A stretch of 64,000 nt of DNA, from NCBI RefSeq assembly GCF_021431925.1, contig NZ_CP090371.1, positions 2,232,001 to 2,296,000 of the forward strand, read 5' to 3'. Shown one piece after another: positions 26,305-35,981 of the stretch. A program made the translations under genes and the position numbers. Numbering within the stretch: position 1 is the first letter of the stretch; each line of letters starts with the position of its first letter. Origin of the DNA: Halobaculum sp. CBA1158 (GTDB taxonomy: Archaea > Halobacteriota > Halobacteria > Halobacteriales > Haloferacaceae). Below the pieces are notes generated by a model that worked only from the letters and a program-made list of their open reading frames with translations, did no database searches and was not told where the DNA came from.

Positions 26305-26814
26305 ATGGTCGCCGTCGAGCCGTACTACTGTCATCAGTGCGGTACCGAGTTGATCGAGCGCCGGATACACGGTCGCGATCGGAAGTCGTGTCCCGAGTGC
26401 GGCCACCGCCACTTCCGAAACGCCGTCGTGTCCGTCGACGTGATCGTCCGCGACGGCGAGGAGGTCGTCCTGCTCGACCCGGCGGCCGGGGGACCGTGGG
26501 AGCTTCCCGGGGGCCATCCCGAATTCGACGAGGGCCCCGAGGTCGCTGCCGTCCGAGAGCTTCGAGAGGAGACCGGGCTGGAGGCGCGGGCCCCCGACTT
26601 GGACCTGCTGTCGGTCGTTCACAGCGTCCACGGGGAACGACACTACCACATGGTGACGTACGTGCTCGACCGCGCCGAGACAGCCGGCGAACCGACGCCG
26701 GGCGAGGAAGCGACGGCGGTCGAGTGGTGGTCGGTCGACCGGGCGCTCTCGTCCCCAAGCGAGACGAGGGAGATAGACAGAGAGGCGTTGCGTTCCGTGT
26801 TCGTCCGGGAATAG
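26305..26814 (+). CDS. NUDIX hydrolase with N-terminal zinc ribbon
   Basis: A 169-residue protein. The first 40 residues hold two CxxC pairs (YCHQCGTEL, SCPECGHRH), a zinc ribbon as in NADH pyrophosphatase-like enzymes. The NUDIX box is complete: G-x5-E-x7-REL-R-EETGL, starting at GHPEFDEGPE. It should hydrolyse a nucleoside diphosphate derivative. An in-frame ATG at 26248 would add 19 residues, but 26305 begins the ribbon. Confidence 0.9.
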   Translation: MVAVEPYYCHQCGTELIERRIHGRDRKSCPECGHRHFRNAVVSVDVIVRDGEEVVLLDPAAGGPWELPGGHPEFDEGPEVAAVRELREETGLEARAPDLDLLSVVHSVHGERHYHMVTYVLDRAETAGEPTPGEEATAVEWWSVDRALSSPSETREIDREALRSVFVRE

Positions 26815-26889
26815 AGACCCCATCCGTGAACGGGTACTGACCGGGGGCAGGGAACGGTCTCGTTCCCACGGAACCGACACCTGTCCCAG

Positions 26890-29205
26890 TCAGTCGGCCG
26901 CCTCGGGCGGCGTCACCCGCTTCAGCGCCGCCTCGAAGTCGTCCGCCGTCACCGACAGCGCGTCGGCGTGGTCGTTGGCCGCCTCGCCGAACTCGTCGGC
27001 GACGCGCTCGACCGACCGCATGGTCGCCTCGCGCACGACCGCCGTGAGTTCGGCACCCGAGTAGCCCTCGCTGTGCTCGGCCACGTCGTCGAGGTCCACG
27101 TCGTCCGCGAGCGGCGTTCGCTCGGTGTGGACGGCGAGGATCTTCCGGCGACCGTCCACGTCCGGGAGGGGGACCTCGACGTGGCTCTCGAGGCGGCCCG
27201 GCCGGACGAGCGCGTCGTCGAGCGCCTCCCGGCGGTTCGTGGCGGCGATCACCGCGAGGTTGGGGTTGTCGCCGGCGCGATCCAGCTCCGTCAGGAGTTG
27301 GGAGACGACGCGCTCGCCGACGCCCGAGGAGCCGCCCATGCCGTCGCGGTCGGTCGCGATGGCGTCGATCTCGTCGAAGAAGACGATCGACGGAGCCGCC
27401 TGGCGGGCGCGCTCGAACACCTCCCGCACAGCTTTCTCGGACTCGCCGACGTAGCGGTCGAGCAGTTCCGGTCCGGCGACCTCGATGAAGTTCACCTCCG
27501 ACTCGCCGGCGATGGCGCGCGCGAGCAGCGTCTTCCCGGTTCCCGGCGGCCCGTACAGCAGGACGCCCGTCGGCGGGTCCGCCCCGGCGGCGTCGAACAG
27601 CGGGGCGTAGGTGAGCGGCCACGTCACCGCCCGCGAGAGCGTCTCCTTCGCGTCCGCGAGTCCGCCCACATCGTCGAAGGTGGTATCGGGCTGTTCGGCG
27701 ACGTACTCGCGCATCGCCGAGGGCTCGACGGTCGCGAGCGCCGTCTCGAAGTCCGCGCGGGTGACCTCAACGGCGGCGAGGTCGACCGCGCTGTCCTCCC
27801 GGCGCGCCCGGCGCAGCGCCGTCAGCGCCGCCTCCGTCGTCAGCGAGTCGATGTCGGCCCCGACGAAGCCGTACGTGCGAGCGGCGAGGCGGTCGACGTC
27901 CACGTCGTCGGCGAGGGGCATCCGGCGGGTGTGCACCTCGAGGATCTCCCGGCGGCCCGCCTCGCCCGGCACCCCGATCTCGATCTCGCGGTCGAAGCGA
28001 CCGCCCCGTCTGAGAGCGGGGTCGATGGCGTCCACGCGGTTGGTCGCGCCGATGACGATCACGTCCTCGCGGGCGTCGAGCCCGTCCATCAGCGAGAGCA
28101 GTTGGCCGACGATCCGGTTTTCCATGTCGCCGCCGTCGCCGCGCTGGCCGGCGATGGAGTCGATCTCGTCGAAGAAGACGATGCTGGGTGCCGACTCGTT
28201 CGCCTCCGCGAATATCTCCCGGAGCTTCTCCTCGCTTTCCCCCTTGTACTTCGAGGTGATCTCCGGCCCCGACACCGAGATGAAGTTCGCCGCCACCTCG
28301 TTGGCGACGGCCTTCGCTATCAGCGTCTTGCCGGTCCCGGGCGGCCCGTGCAGGAGGACGCCCTTCGGCGGGTCGATGCCGAGGCGGGCGAACACCTCCG
28401 GCTCCGACAGCGGGAGCTCGATCGTCTCGCGCACGAGCTCGAGCTCCTCGTCGAGGCCGCCGATGTCCTCGTAGGTGACGTCGGCGGCCGTGGGCGTCGG
28501 CGTCGCGGGCGCGTCGCCGCCGGCGTCGGGCGCGCCGGTTCCGGGCGCACCGTCGCCGCGGTCGCCGCCGGCGCGTCGATCGCGCGTCGGAAGATCGACC
28601 GACGCGCCGGTGCCAGAAGACGTGTTCACCCCTCCCCCGCCGTCAGCGTTGCCGCCGGACTCCGCGCTGGCTCCGTCGGTCGCGTCGCCCGCGCGGTCGG
28701 TCGAGTGCCGGACCGTCATCCGGGTACCGTCGTGGACCCGAACCGGGCCCTCCGGCGTCGTCTCGGCGACGACGAACACGTTGCCGCCGAGGTGTGAGAG
28801 CCGCACCTGCTCGCCCGCGCTGACGGGGCGGCCGTCGAGGTCGCGCGCGGCGTACCGTTCCAGCGTCTCGGCGTCGATGTCGACGCCGTCGAGCGCCGCC
28901 GGCGCGGTCAGCGTCACGGCGTCGGCCTCGTCCACGCGCTCCTTGTGGACGCGGACCCGCTCGCCGATCTTCGCGCCGGCGTTCGATCTGGTCTCGCCGT
29001 CGACGAGCACCTCGTCGTCGCCGGCGTCGGTCCCGGCCGGCCACACCTTCGCGGCCGTCTCGCGCTCGCCGGCGATGATCACCGTCTCGCCCGACAGCAC
29101 GCCGAGGCGATTCATCGTCGCGTCGGACAGGCGGGCGATGCCGCGGCCGGCGTCGCGCTTGGCCGCGCCCCGGACCGTCAGCGGGAGGCCCTCGTCGTCG
29201 CTCAT
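26890..29205 (-). CDS. cdc48: CDC48/VAT-type AAA+ ATPase
   Basis: A 771-residue double-ring ATPase that unfolds proteins for the proteasome and remodels complexes. The N-terminal double-psi barrel (about 1-165) includes [14 protein letters not shown]. It is followed by a Gly/Asp/Ala-rich linker (about 172-242) that is longer than usual. D1 has Walker A GPPGTGKT (about 287-294) and Walker [11 protein letters not shown]2 has a second GPPGTGKT (about 552-559) and VFFDEIDAI. Arginine fingers and sensor segments ([20 protein letters not shown]) are present. Compared with typical haloarchaeal CDC48 (about 740 residues), the extra length is in the linker. ATG 29205 precedes the barrel. Confidence 0.95.
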   Translation of the reverse strand: MSDDEGLPLTVRGAAKRDAGRGIARLSDATMNRLGVLSGETVIIAGERETAAKVWPAGTDAGDDEVLVDGETRSNAGAKIGERVRVHKERVDEADAVTLTAPAALDGVDIDAETLERYAARDLDGRPVSAGEQVRLSHLGGNVFVVAETTPEGPVRVHDGTRMTVRHSTDRAGDATDGASAESGGNADGGGGVNTSSGTGASVDLPTRDRRAGGDRGDGAPGTGAPDAGGDAPATPTPTAADVTYEDIGGLDEELELVRETIELPLSEPEVFARLGIDPPKGVLLHGPPGTGKTLIAKAVANEVAANFISVSGPEITSKYKGESEEKLREIFAEANESAPSIVFFDEIDSIAGQRGDGGDMENRIVGQLLSLMDGLDAREDVIVIGATNRVDAIDPALRRGGRFDREIEIGVPGEAGRREILEVHTRRMPLADDVDVDRLAARTYGFVGADIDSLTTEAALTALRRARREDSAVDLAAVEVTRADFETALATVEPSAMREYVAEQPDTTFDDVGGLADAKETLSRAVTWPLTYAPLFDAAGADPPTGVLLYGPPGTGKTLLARAIAGESEVNFIEVAGPELLDRYVGESEKAVREVFERARQAAPSIVFFDEIDAIATDRDGMGGSSGVGERVVSQLLTELDRAGDNPNLAVIAATNRREALDDALVRPGRLESHVEVPLPDVDGRRKILAVHTERTPLADDVDLDDVAEHSEGYSGAELTAVVREATMRSVERVADEFGEAANDHADALSVTADDFEAALKRVTPPEAAD

Positions 29206-29398
29206 GTCACCGGCTTTGGAGTCCCGGGGCTTACCGCTTTCCACGTCCGCCTGCCGAATCTCGTCCCACCCCTATCCCTCGGCTCCCGTCTCCCCGCGCT
29301 CGTCTCTCAGCCCCGTCTCTCGTCTCCCGCCCGTCGGCTCGCGACGTGACGGACAGAAACACTTATCAACAACACCGACAGTCGGTGGTGATGAATCT

Positions 29399-29812
29399 AT
29401 GACACGTGCGCTGAAAGGATCGGGATTCCTCGGCCTCGCGGTGATGATGGCCGTGGGGCTGCATCAGTTCGTGATACTGTCGGGCGGGAGCGCGGTCCCG
29501 CCGTGGATGATCGGGGGTCACGCCCACCTCGGCGTGCTGTCGATCCTCGCGATCGTGATGGGCTTTGCCGTCCCCGCCCTCGGCGTGACCGGGTCGCTGC
29601 GGACCGCAGTGACCGGCCTGTTCATCGCCGGCCAATGGGGGATCCCGGGGATCGTCTGGCTGGGCGAGGGGTTCGGCCTCACGTTCCTGATGCCGACAGG
29701 GTTCCTCTGGGGCGGCGCGCTGATCGTCTCGATGCTGATCATGCTCTACAAGTCGGTGACGGTGCCCGACGACGACGTCGGCGGTCCCGCGGCCGCGCCC
29801 GCCGACGACTGA
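29399..29812 (+). CDS. small polytopic membrane protein, unknown function
   Basis: A 137-residue protein with four predicted membrane segments (about 7-30, 44-65, 69-90, 93-115) and an acidic Ala-rich tail. It contains HQFVILSGGS and a GGHAHLGVLSILAIVMG segment with two His residues that might bind a metal or haem. An overlapping ATG at 29391 stops after three codons, so 29399 is the start. An AT-rich ACTTATCAAC element near 29360 is a possible promoter. It is divergent from cdc48. I do not recognise the family. Confidence 0.82.
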   Translation: MTRALKGSGFLGLAVMMAVGLHQFVILSGGSAVPPWMIGGHAHLGVLSILAIVMGFAVPALGVTGSLRTAVTGLFIAGQWGIPGIVWLGEGFGLTFLMPTGFLWGGALIVSMLIMLYKSVTVPDDDVGGPAAAPADD

Positions 29813-29937
29813 GCTACCCGGAGATACGGCGTCCGGTCCCGTGAACACGGCGTCTGCTCCCGGAGACGAAGCGCGCGATCCCGGGTGACGGCGTCGGATC
29901 GCAATCGGTTTCAGCCGCCTTCTCGTCGCCACGCGCC

Positions 29938-30138
29938 ATGTCAGAAGGGGCGTCCACGGCCTCGGCGGTCGCGTACCGATTCGGCATCCAACTCCCGGCC
30001 GTGCTCGTCGCCGCCGGCGCGGTCGGCGTCCTGTCGTTGTATTTCCTGACGGCCACGGCGGTCGTCGTCGGGGCGGCGCTGGGGCTCGCGACCGCCGCGG
30101 TCGTCGCCGGCGTCGCCGGCGTGATCGCGACTCGGTAG
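29938..30138 (+). CDS. 66-residue two-helix membrane protein
   Basis: A short protein with two hydrophobic helices (about 18-38 and 42-62), rich in Ala/Val/Gly and joined by a short turn. The N-terminus is hydrophilic (MSEGASTASAVAYR). The ORF is full length and its stop codon TAG abuts the stop of the convergent gene (TAGCTA), leaving no terminator between them. Function unknown. Confidence 0.7.
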   Translation: MSEGASTASAVAYRFGIQLPAVLVAAGAVGVLSLYFLTATAVVVGAALGLATAAVVAGVAGVIATR

Positions 30139-30771
30139 CTATCCGAGATCGATATCCGAATCCGCCAACAGCGACCGGATCGTCTCCTCCGGCGGCGCGC
30201 CCGGATTCACGCGTCGAGCGTACCACCGCAGCGCCGTCTCCAGCGTGTCCGTCGGGTCGCCGGCGGCGACGCGGAGCGTGTCGGTCTCCCCGCCGGCGGC
30301 GACCGCGAGCGCGAAGCCGTGGGGAGCCGCGAGCGCGTCGAGTTCCGTCGCGACCGCAGCCAGCGGGTCGTCGTGGTCGGCGTCGACCCCCTCGCCTCCG
30401 GTCGACTCCCCCCCGTCGGCCGAGTCGTCGCCGACGGCCGGACCGTCTCCGGTGGCTGACGGCTCCTCGGACCCCGAGATACCCGCGTCGGCGACGGGTC
30501 GGTCGTCCGTTCCGTTCGGCGCGGTGGACGACTCTGAGTCGTCGGCGCGTGCGGCGGCCGTGGTGATGACGTATCGGCCGTCGTCGGTCTCGTCGACGCC
30601 GTCGCGGTCGCGGATGTCGAGGTCCTCCGGGTCCATCACTCCCTCGCGACCCGGCGGTCCGTCGGCGTCCTCCGCGTCGCCGTCGGTCGGCTCCTCGCCG
30701 TCGACGCGGACCACGTCTCGAACCGGATCGTCGTGAGCGTCCTCGGATTCCGGGCCGTCTGCGTCGCTCAT
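30139..30771 (-). CDS. acidic haloarchaeal protein with conserved ends, function unknown
   Basis: A 210-residue protein. A short conserved-looking element, VMDPEDLDIRDRDGVDETDDGRYV, lies at about 45-70. The middle (about 72-135) is low-complexity acidic sequence. The last 75 residues form a folded domain (HGFALAVAAGGETDTLRVA, then TALRWYARRVNPGAPPEET). The pattern is typical of haloarchaeal proteins with no assigned role. It is convergent with the small membrane gene and directly abuts its stop. Confidence 0.78.
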   Translation of the reverse strand: MSDADGPESEDAHDDPVRDVVRVDGEEPTDGDAEDADGPPGREGVMDPEDLDIRDRDGVDETDDGRYVITTAAARADDSESSTAPNGTDDRPVADAGISGSEEPSATGDGPAVGDDSADGGESTGGEGVDADHDDPLAAVATELDALAAPHGFALAVAAGGETDTLRVAAGDPTDTLETALRWYARRVNPGAPPEETIRSLLADSDIDLG

Positions 30772-31028
30772 CGTCGAGCGGTTTCGGGGCCGGCGGTATC
30801 AACGCTCCCCCGTGGTTCTCACGGCTGAGAGCGCGGCGGGGTGGGGCGGCTCGGCCCTTCGGACCTCGCCGCCGTGGTCCGTGTGTCTCAGTCGTTCGCC
30901 TCGCTCACTCACGGGTCACTCCGTTCCCCGTTCGCTATCGCGGTCTCACTTCGTTCGACCGCGCACTCCTCCGACACACGCTCTGCCAGACCACCGACTT
31001 GATAACCTCCCGCCGGTTTCTCCCGTTC

Positions 31029-34000
31029 ATGGACGACAGCGACATCTCGGACCAGTACACGCCGGAGGCGGTGGAGACCGCCGTCTCCGAGCGCTGGGAC
31101 GAGACGAACGCCTACGAGGTGACGAAGGAGGCCCACGCCGACGACCCCTCGTTCTTCTTCGTCGACGGCCCGCCGTACACGACCGGGCAGATGCACCTGG
31201 GGACGGCCTGGAACAAGACCCTCAAGGACACCGTCATCCGGTACACCCGGATGCAGGGCCACGACGTGACCGACCGCCCCGGCTACGACATGCACGGGCT
31301 CCCCATCGAGACGAAAGTCGAGCAGGAACTCGGCTTCGACACCAAGCGAGACATCGAGGAGTTCGGCATGGAGAACTTCATCGACGAGTGCCGGGAGTTC
31401 GCCCTCAGGAACAGAGAGAACATGGACGAGGACTTCCGGTCCATCGGCGCGTGGATGGACTGGGACGACCCGTACCAGACCATCGAGCCGGAGTACATGG
31501 AGGCCGCCTGGTGGGCGCTCCGGCAGGTTCACGAGCGTGGACTCGTCGAGCAGGGCAAGCGTTCCATCTCGCAGTGTCCCCGGTGTGAGACCGCCATCGC
31601 CAACAACGAGGTCGAGTACGAGGAGATCGAGTCGCCGTCGATCTACGTGAAGTTCCCCCTCTCCGACCGCGAGGGGAGCCTCGTCATCTGGACGACGACC
31701 CCGTGGACCATCCCCGCGAACACCTTCGTCGCCGTCGGGAGCGACCTCACCTACCAGGAGGTCGAGGCGACGAGGGACGGACAGACGGAGACGCTGTTCC
31801 TCGCGGAGTCGACCGTCGAGGACGCCCTCCGCCGGGGCCGCTACGACGACTACGAGGTCGTCGCCGAGTATTCCGGCGACGAACTGGTCGGCTGGGAGTA
31901 CGACCACCCGCTCGCCGAGGAGGTGCCCGACCACCCGAGCTTCGACGGCGCGGGAGAGGTCTACACCGCCGAGTACGTCGAGGCCGACCGCACGGGGCTG
32001 GTCCACTCCGCGCCCGGCCACGGCCAGGAGGACTTCGAGCGCGGCGAGGAACTCGGCCTGGAGTCGTTCTGTCCGGTCGGCGGCGACGGCGTCTACACCG
32101 AGGCGGCCGGGAAGTACGCCGGGGAGTTCGTCCGCGACGCCAACGACGACATCATCGCCGACCTCGACGCGGGAGGCCACCTGCTCGCCAGCGAGACCCA
32201 CGAGCACAGCTACGGGCACTGCTGGCGGTGTGACACCCCCATCGTCTTCCTCGCGACCGACCAGTGGTTCATCCGGATCACCGAGATCAAAGACGAGCTG
32301 CTGGACAACATCGACGACGCCGAGTGGCACCCCCACTCCGCCCGAGAGGGCCGCTTCCGCAACTTCGTCGAGGAGGCACCCGACTGGAACGTCTCCCGGC
32401 AGCGTTACTGGGGCATTCCCCTCCCGATCTGGGTGCCCGAGGACGCCGAGACGTACGACGCTGACGAACTGATCGTCGTCGGCACGCGCGAGGAGCTCGC
32501 CGAGCGCGTCGACCAGGAGATCGACCCCGAGACGATCGACCTCCACCGCCCCTCGGTCGACGATCTGACCATCACCGAGGACGGGACCGTCTACGAGCGC
32601 GTCCCGGACGTGTTCGACGTGTGGTTCGACTCCTCGGTCGCCACCCTCGGAACGATCGGCTACCCGAGCGACGAGACGGACTTCGAGGAGCTGTGGCCCG
32701 CCGACCTCATCATCGAAGCACACGACCAGACCCGCGGGTGGTTCTGGTCGCAGCTCGGCATGGGCACCGCCGCGCTCGGGGAGTCCCCGTACGACGAAGT
32801 CCTGATGCACGGGTTCACGACGATGGGCGACGGCTCGAAGATGTCCAAGTCGAAGGGCAACATTGTCGAGCCCGAGGAGGCCATCGACGCCGCCGGCCGG
32901 GACCCCCTGCGGTGTTACCTCCTCAGCCACGAGCAGCAGGAGAAGAACCTCGCGTTCGAGTGGGACGGCCTCCACGAGATGCAGTCGACGCTGAACATCC
33001 TCTGGAACGTCTTCCGGTTCCCGCTGCCGTACATGCGGCTGGACGGCTACGATCCGGCCGAGCCCGACCCCGAATCGGCCGATCTGGAGGTCGTCGACGA
33101 GTGGGTGCTCTCGCGCTTGCAGACCGTCAAGGCCGAGATGGCCGACGCGTGGGAGGACTACGAGGTCGACGACGCGCTCAACGCCCTGCTCGACTTCGTC
33201 ACGGGCGACGTGTCGCGCTTCTACGTGAAGGCGATCCGCGAGCGGATGTGGGAGGACGAGGACAGCGCCAGCAAGCGCGCCGCCTACGACACGATGGCGA
33301 CCGTGCTCGGCGAGGTCACCCGGCTGCTTGCCCCGTACGCACCGTACCTCACCGAACGGATGTACCAGCACCTCGACGGCGAGGCGACGACGGTCCACCA
33401 GCTCGCGTACCCCGAGGTCGACGAGAACCTCCGCGACGAGCAGCTCGAAACCGACATGGCCGTCCTCCGGGACGTGGAGGAGGCGGCCGCGAACGCCCGA
33501 CAGCGCGCCGAGCGCAAGCTCCGCTGGCCCGTCACCCGCGTCGTCGTCGAGAGCGGCGACGAGGCGACGCGCGACTCCGTTTCGAACCTCCGCGAGCTGC
33601 TTGCCGATCGCGTCAACAGTCGGTCGGTGGAGGTCGTCGACTCCTACGGCGAACTCGTCGAGGTCGCCGAGCCGGTGATGTCGGAGTTGGGTCCCGCCTT
33701 CGGCGGCGACGCCCAGGAGGTCATGGCGGCCATCGAGGGCGCGACCCGCACGGAACTGGAGGCGAGCGGCCGCCTCGCGGTCGAGGTCGCCGGCGAGGAG
33801 TACGAACTCGAGGAGGGGATGGTGACGTTCCACTCGCAGGCCCCCGAGGGCGTCGTGAGCGCCGAGTTCGACTCGGGGACCGTCTACGTCGACACCGAAC
33901 TCACCGAGGACGTCGAGTCCGAGGGGTACGCGCGCGACGTGGTCCGCCGGATCCAGGAGATGCGAAAGGAGCTCGACCTCGACGTGGACGAGCGGATCCG

Positions 34001-34202
34001 CGTCTCGCTGGACGTCGCCGACGACCGCGTCGCCGACTTCGTCGACGAGCACCGCGAGTACGTCGCCGAGGAGACCCGCACCGACGCGTTCGTCGACCGG
34101 ACGGCCGCCGACTTCGATCTCATCGAGGAGTGGACCGTCGAGGGCGTCGCAGTCACCATCGGCGTCGCGCGCGCCGAAGCGGAATCGCCCGCGGACGACT
34201 GA
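31029..34202 (+). CDS. ileS: isoleucyl-tRNA synthetase
   Basis: A 1057-residue class I synthetase that charges tRNA-Ile. The HIGH-type signature is HLGT at 56-59 in PPYTTGQMHLGTAWNK. The KMSKS loop is intact at 604-608 (DGSKMSKSKGNIVEP). The connective-peptide editing domain includes IWTTTPWTIPANTF. The C-terminal anticodon-binding helical region follows (FPLPYMRLDGY). The GWFWSQL catalytic-site region is typical of IleRS rather than Val/LeuRS. ATG 31029 is the first codon of the conserved N-terminus; an ATG at 30999 gives ten extra residues. It stands as a single transcription unit. Confidence 0.96.
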   Translation: MDDSDISDQYTPEAVETAVSERWDETNAYEVTKEAHADDPSFFFVDGPPYTTGQMHLGTAWNKTLKDTVIRYTRMQGHDVTDRPGYDMHGLPIETKVEQELGFDTKRDIEEFGMENFIDECREFALRNRENMDEDFRSIGAWMDWDDPYQTIEPEYMEAAWWALRQVHERGLVEQGKRSISQCPRCETAIANNEVEYEEIESPSIYVKFPLSDREGSLVIWTTTPWTIPANTFVAVGSDLTYQEVEATRDGQTETLFLAESTVEDALRRGRYDDYEVVAEYSGDELVGWEYDHPLAEEVPDHPSFDGAGEVYTAEYVEADRTGLVHSAPGHGQEDFERGEELGLESFCPVGGDGVYTEAAGKYAGEFVRDANDDIIADLDAGGHLLASETHEHSYGHCWRCDTPIVFLATDQWFIRITEIKDELLDNIDDAEWHPHSAREGRFRNFVEEAPDWNVSRQRYWGIPLPIWVPEDAETYDADELIVVGTREELAERVDQEIDPETIDLHRPSVDDLTITEDGTVYERVPDVFDVWFDSSVATLGTIGYPSDETDFEELWPADLIIEAHDQTRGWFWSQLGMGTAALGESPYDEVLMHGFTTMGDGSKMSKSKGNIVEPEEAIDAAGRDPLRCYLLSHEQQEKNLAFEWDGLHEMQSTLNILWNVFRFPLPYMRLDGYDPAEPDPESADLEVVDEWVLSRLQTVKAEMADAWEDYEVDDALNALLDFVTGDVSRFYVKAIRERMWEDEDSASKRAAYDTMATVLGEVTRLLAPYAPYLTERMYQHLDGEATTVHQLAYPEVDENLRDEQLETDMAVLRDVEEAAANARQRAERKLRWPVTRVVVESGDEATRDSVSNLRELLADRVNSRSVEVVDSYGELVEVAEPVMSELGPAFGGDAQEVMAAIEGATRTELEASGRLAVEVAGEEYELEEGMVTFHSQAPEGVVSAEFDSGTVYVDTELTEDVESEGYARDVVRRIQEMRKELDLDVDERIRVSLDVADDRVADFVDEHREYVAEETRTDAFVDRTAADFDLIEEWTVEGVAVTIGVARAEAESPADD

Positions 34203-34381
34203 CGCGGACGACCGACTGGCGGACGGCTGACGCCGGCACGGTGGACGCCGCGGCGGTGGGCTCCGCGTCCCCCCGCTCGGCCCGAAGCCACCGCAGCGTC
34301 TCACGCACTTTCTGGCGACGGGAACCGTCCCCGGAACCGTTCGACCGACACACTCATCTGAACAGTTTTACAATCGTTTGT

Positions 34382-34786
34382 ATGGCAACGACAGATCGGT
34401 TGGAGCGCCTCATCACCGACGAGGTCGGCGAGTGCCGTGCGAGCGACGTCGACGACCGGCTCGACGACCTCCGCGCGCTGGAGGCGCGGGCCAGCGTCGC
34501 CGACGGCGACGAGTCCGCCGACCTCGACGCGCTGTCGGCGCTCAGGAGCGACACGCGCTACCGACTCGCGCGCCTGCTCGCCGCGGCCGACGGCGACCTG
34601 TGCGTCTGCGAGTTGGAGCCGCTGATGGACGTGAGTTCCTCGGCTGTCAGTCACGCGCTGTCGACGCTCGCGGACGCCGGCCTCCTCTCGCGCCGCAAGG
34701 AGGGGAAGTGGCGCTACTACGACGCCACCGAACGCGCGGACGCGGTGCTCGAGGCGCTGGATGCGACCCGCGGGGGAGACGCGTGA
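34382..34786 (+). CDS. ArsR-family winged-helix transcriptional regulator
   Basis: A 134-residue protein. Residues about 47-115 form the ArsR winged helix: LDALSALRSDTRYRLARLL, then CVCELEPLMDVSSSAVSHAL and LLSRRKEGKWRYY in the wing. The CVCEL motif is the classical ArsR metalloid-binding motif, which supports arsenite/antimonite sensing. The gene overlaps the next by 4 nt (GTGA). A CTGAACAGTTTTACAATCGTTTG stretch just before the start may hold the operator. No arsenite pump follows. Confidence 0.9.
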   Translation: MATTDRLERLITDEVGECRASDVDDRLDDLRALEARASVADGDESADLDALSALRSDTRYRLARLLAAADGDLCVCELEPLMDVSSSAVSHALSTLADAGLLSRRKEGKWRYYDATERADAVLEALDATRGGDA

Positions 34787-35328
34787 GCGACGACGGTGCG
34801 GACGCGGTCGGAGGCGGAACCGCCGACGCGGCGGACGCCGCCGCCGACCCCGTTCGCCTCGCGTTCGTCTGCGTGCAGAACGCCGGGCGCTCGCAGATGT
34901 CGTACGCGTTCGCGGAGCGCGAGGCCGATCGTCGCGGTCTCGGCGACCGCGTGCAACTGCTGACCGGCGGCACCCGCCCCGCCGACCGCGTCCATGACGA
35001 GGTGGTCGGCGCGATGGCCGAGGTCGGGATCGACGTGTCCGACCGCGCCCCGCGGGAGGTGACGGACGCCGAGTTGAACGCCTGCGACTACGTCGCGACG
35101 ATGGGGTGTTCGACGCTCTCGCTTTCGGACTCCGTCGAGGCGCGCGACTGGGCGCTCGCCGACCCCGACGGGAAGTCCCCCGAGGCGGTCGCCGCGATCC
35201 GCGACGAGATCGAATCGCGGGTCGTCGCGCTGTTCGACGAGGTGTTCGGGAAGCGCGAGAGTCCGGACGCGACCTGTCGCGACGACGGGCGAGGAACGGC
35301 CCCGACCGACTCGCCGACCGACGACTGA
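34783..35328 (+). CDS. arsenate reductase / low-molecular-weight tyrosine phosphatase family protein
   Basis: A 181-residue protein read from GTG 34783, overlapping the arsR-like stop. The phosphate loop C30-x5-R36-S (CVQNAGRS) and the downstream Asp-Pro acid (D127 in LADPDG) match the LMW-PTP/thioredoxin-type ArsC fold. C101 and C109 (NACDYVATMGCS) could serve as resolving cysteines as in Staphylococcus ArsC. The ArsR gene upstream carries the metalloid motif, so arsenate reduction is likely. The first 24 and last 30 residues are acidic and disordered. A tyrosine phosphatase role is the alternative. Confidence 0.88.
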   Translation: MSDDGADAVGGGTADAADAAADPVRLAFVCVQNAGRSQMSYAFAEREADRRGLGDRVQLLTGGTRPADRVHDEVVGAMAEVGIDVSDRAPREVTDAELNACDYVATMGCSTLSLSDSVEARDWALADPDGKSPEAVAAIRDEIESRVVALFDEVFGKRESPDATCRDDGRGTAPTDSPTDD

Positions 35329-35404
35329 GCCTGCCGACCGCGCCCCCTTCGTCCGATCGACTGACCCGCGTCGGCGACCGCTCCGTCGGTCTCGCGGCCG
35401 CCGG

Positions 35405-35845
35405 TCAGTCGTGCTCGCCGTCGAGCGCCTCCTCGCGGAGGTCGCGACCGCGGTCGGACTCGACTGTGATGTCCGGCACCTCGGTCGGGCGCATGTCGTC
35501 GTCGACGGCGACGAACACGAAGTACGACTCCGTCGTCTGCTCGCGCACGCCCGTCCGCGGGGCCTCGCGGTAGGCGCGAAGGCGCACCCGGACGGACGTG
35601 CGGCCGGTCGCGTACGCGTACGACTCGATGACGCAGATGTCCCCGCGGGGGACGGGTCGATCGAAGTCCAGCCGGTTGATCCGCGCGGTGACGCACGTCT
35701 CGCCGGCGTGGCGCATCGCCGACATCGCGCCGACCTCGTCCATCCACTTGGCGACGTTCCCTCCGTGGACGGTGCCGTAGTTGTTCGCGTCGTCGGGCTG
35801 CACGCGTTCGCGGTTCTCGATGTACGTGTCGCTGACCGTCGCCAT
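35405..35845 (-). CDS. acyl-CoA thioesterase (hot-dog fold, YciA/BFIT type)
   Basis: A 146-residue single hot-dog domain. The motif NYGTVHGGNVAKWMDEVGAM holds the usual catalytic HGG and Asp/Glu region of acyl-CoA thioesterases. The following strand pair is VTARINRLDFDRPVPRGD. An acidic tail closes the protein. It hydrolyses acyl-CoA to free acid and CoA, probably with broad specificity. It is separate from its neighbours and precedes glpC on the same strand with a 136-nt gap. Confidence 0.9.
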   Translation of the reverse strand: MATVSDTYIENRERVQPDDANNYGTVHGGNVAKWMDEVGAMSAMRHAGETCVTARINRLDFDRPVPRGDICVIESYAYATGRTSVRVRLRAYREAPRTGVREQTTESYFVFVAVDDDMRPTEVPDITVESDRGRDLREEALDGEHD

Positions 35846-35981
35846 GCGTGCGGGACGCGAGCGAGACGGGTATGCCTGTTCCCCGGGTCCAGTTCCGGTG
35901 CCGGTTCCGGTGTCGACGTGCCCGACCGCGTCCCCGTCTCAAGTCGGGATCCGACGGCAGTCGGACCCGACTGCGGGACCA

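Noticed and set aside
30909-34304. A 1131-codon minus-strand open frame opposite ileS
   Set aside because: It is a mirror of the ileS coding strand. In high-GC DNA the opposite frame stays open, and the translation shows no domains.
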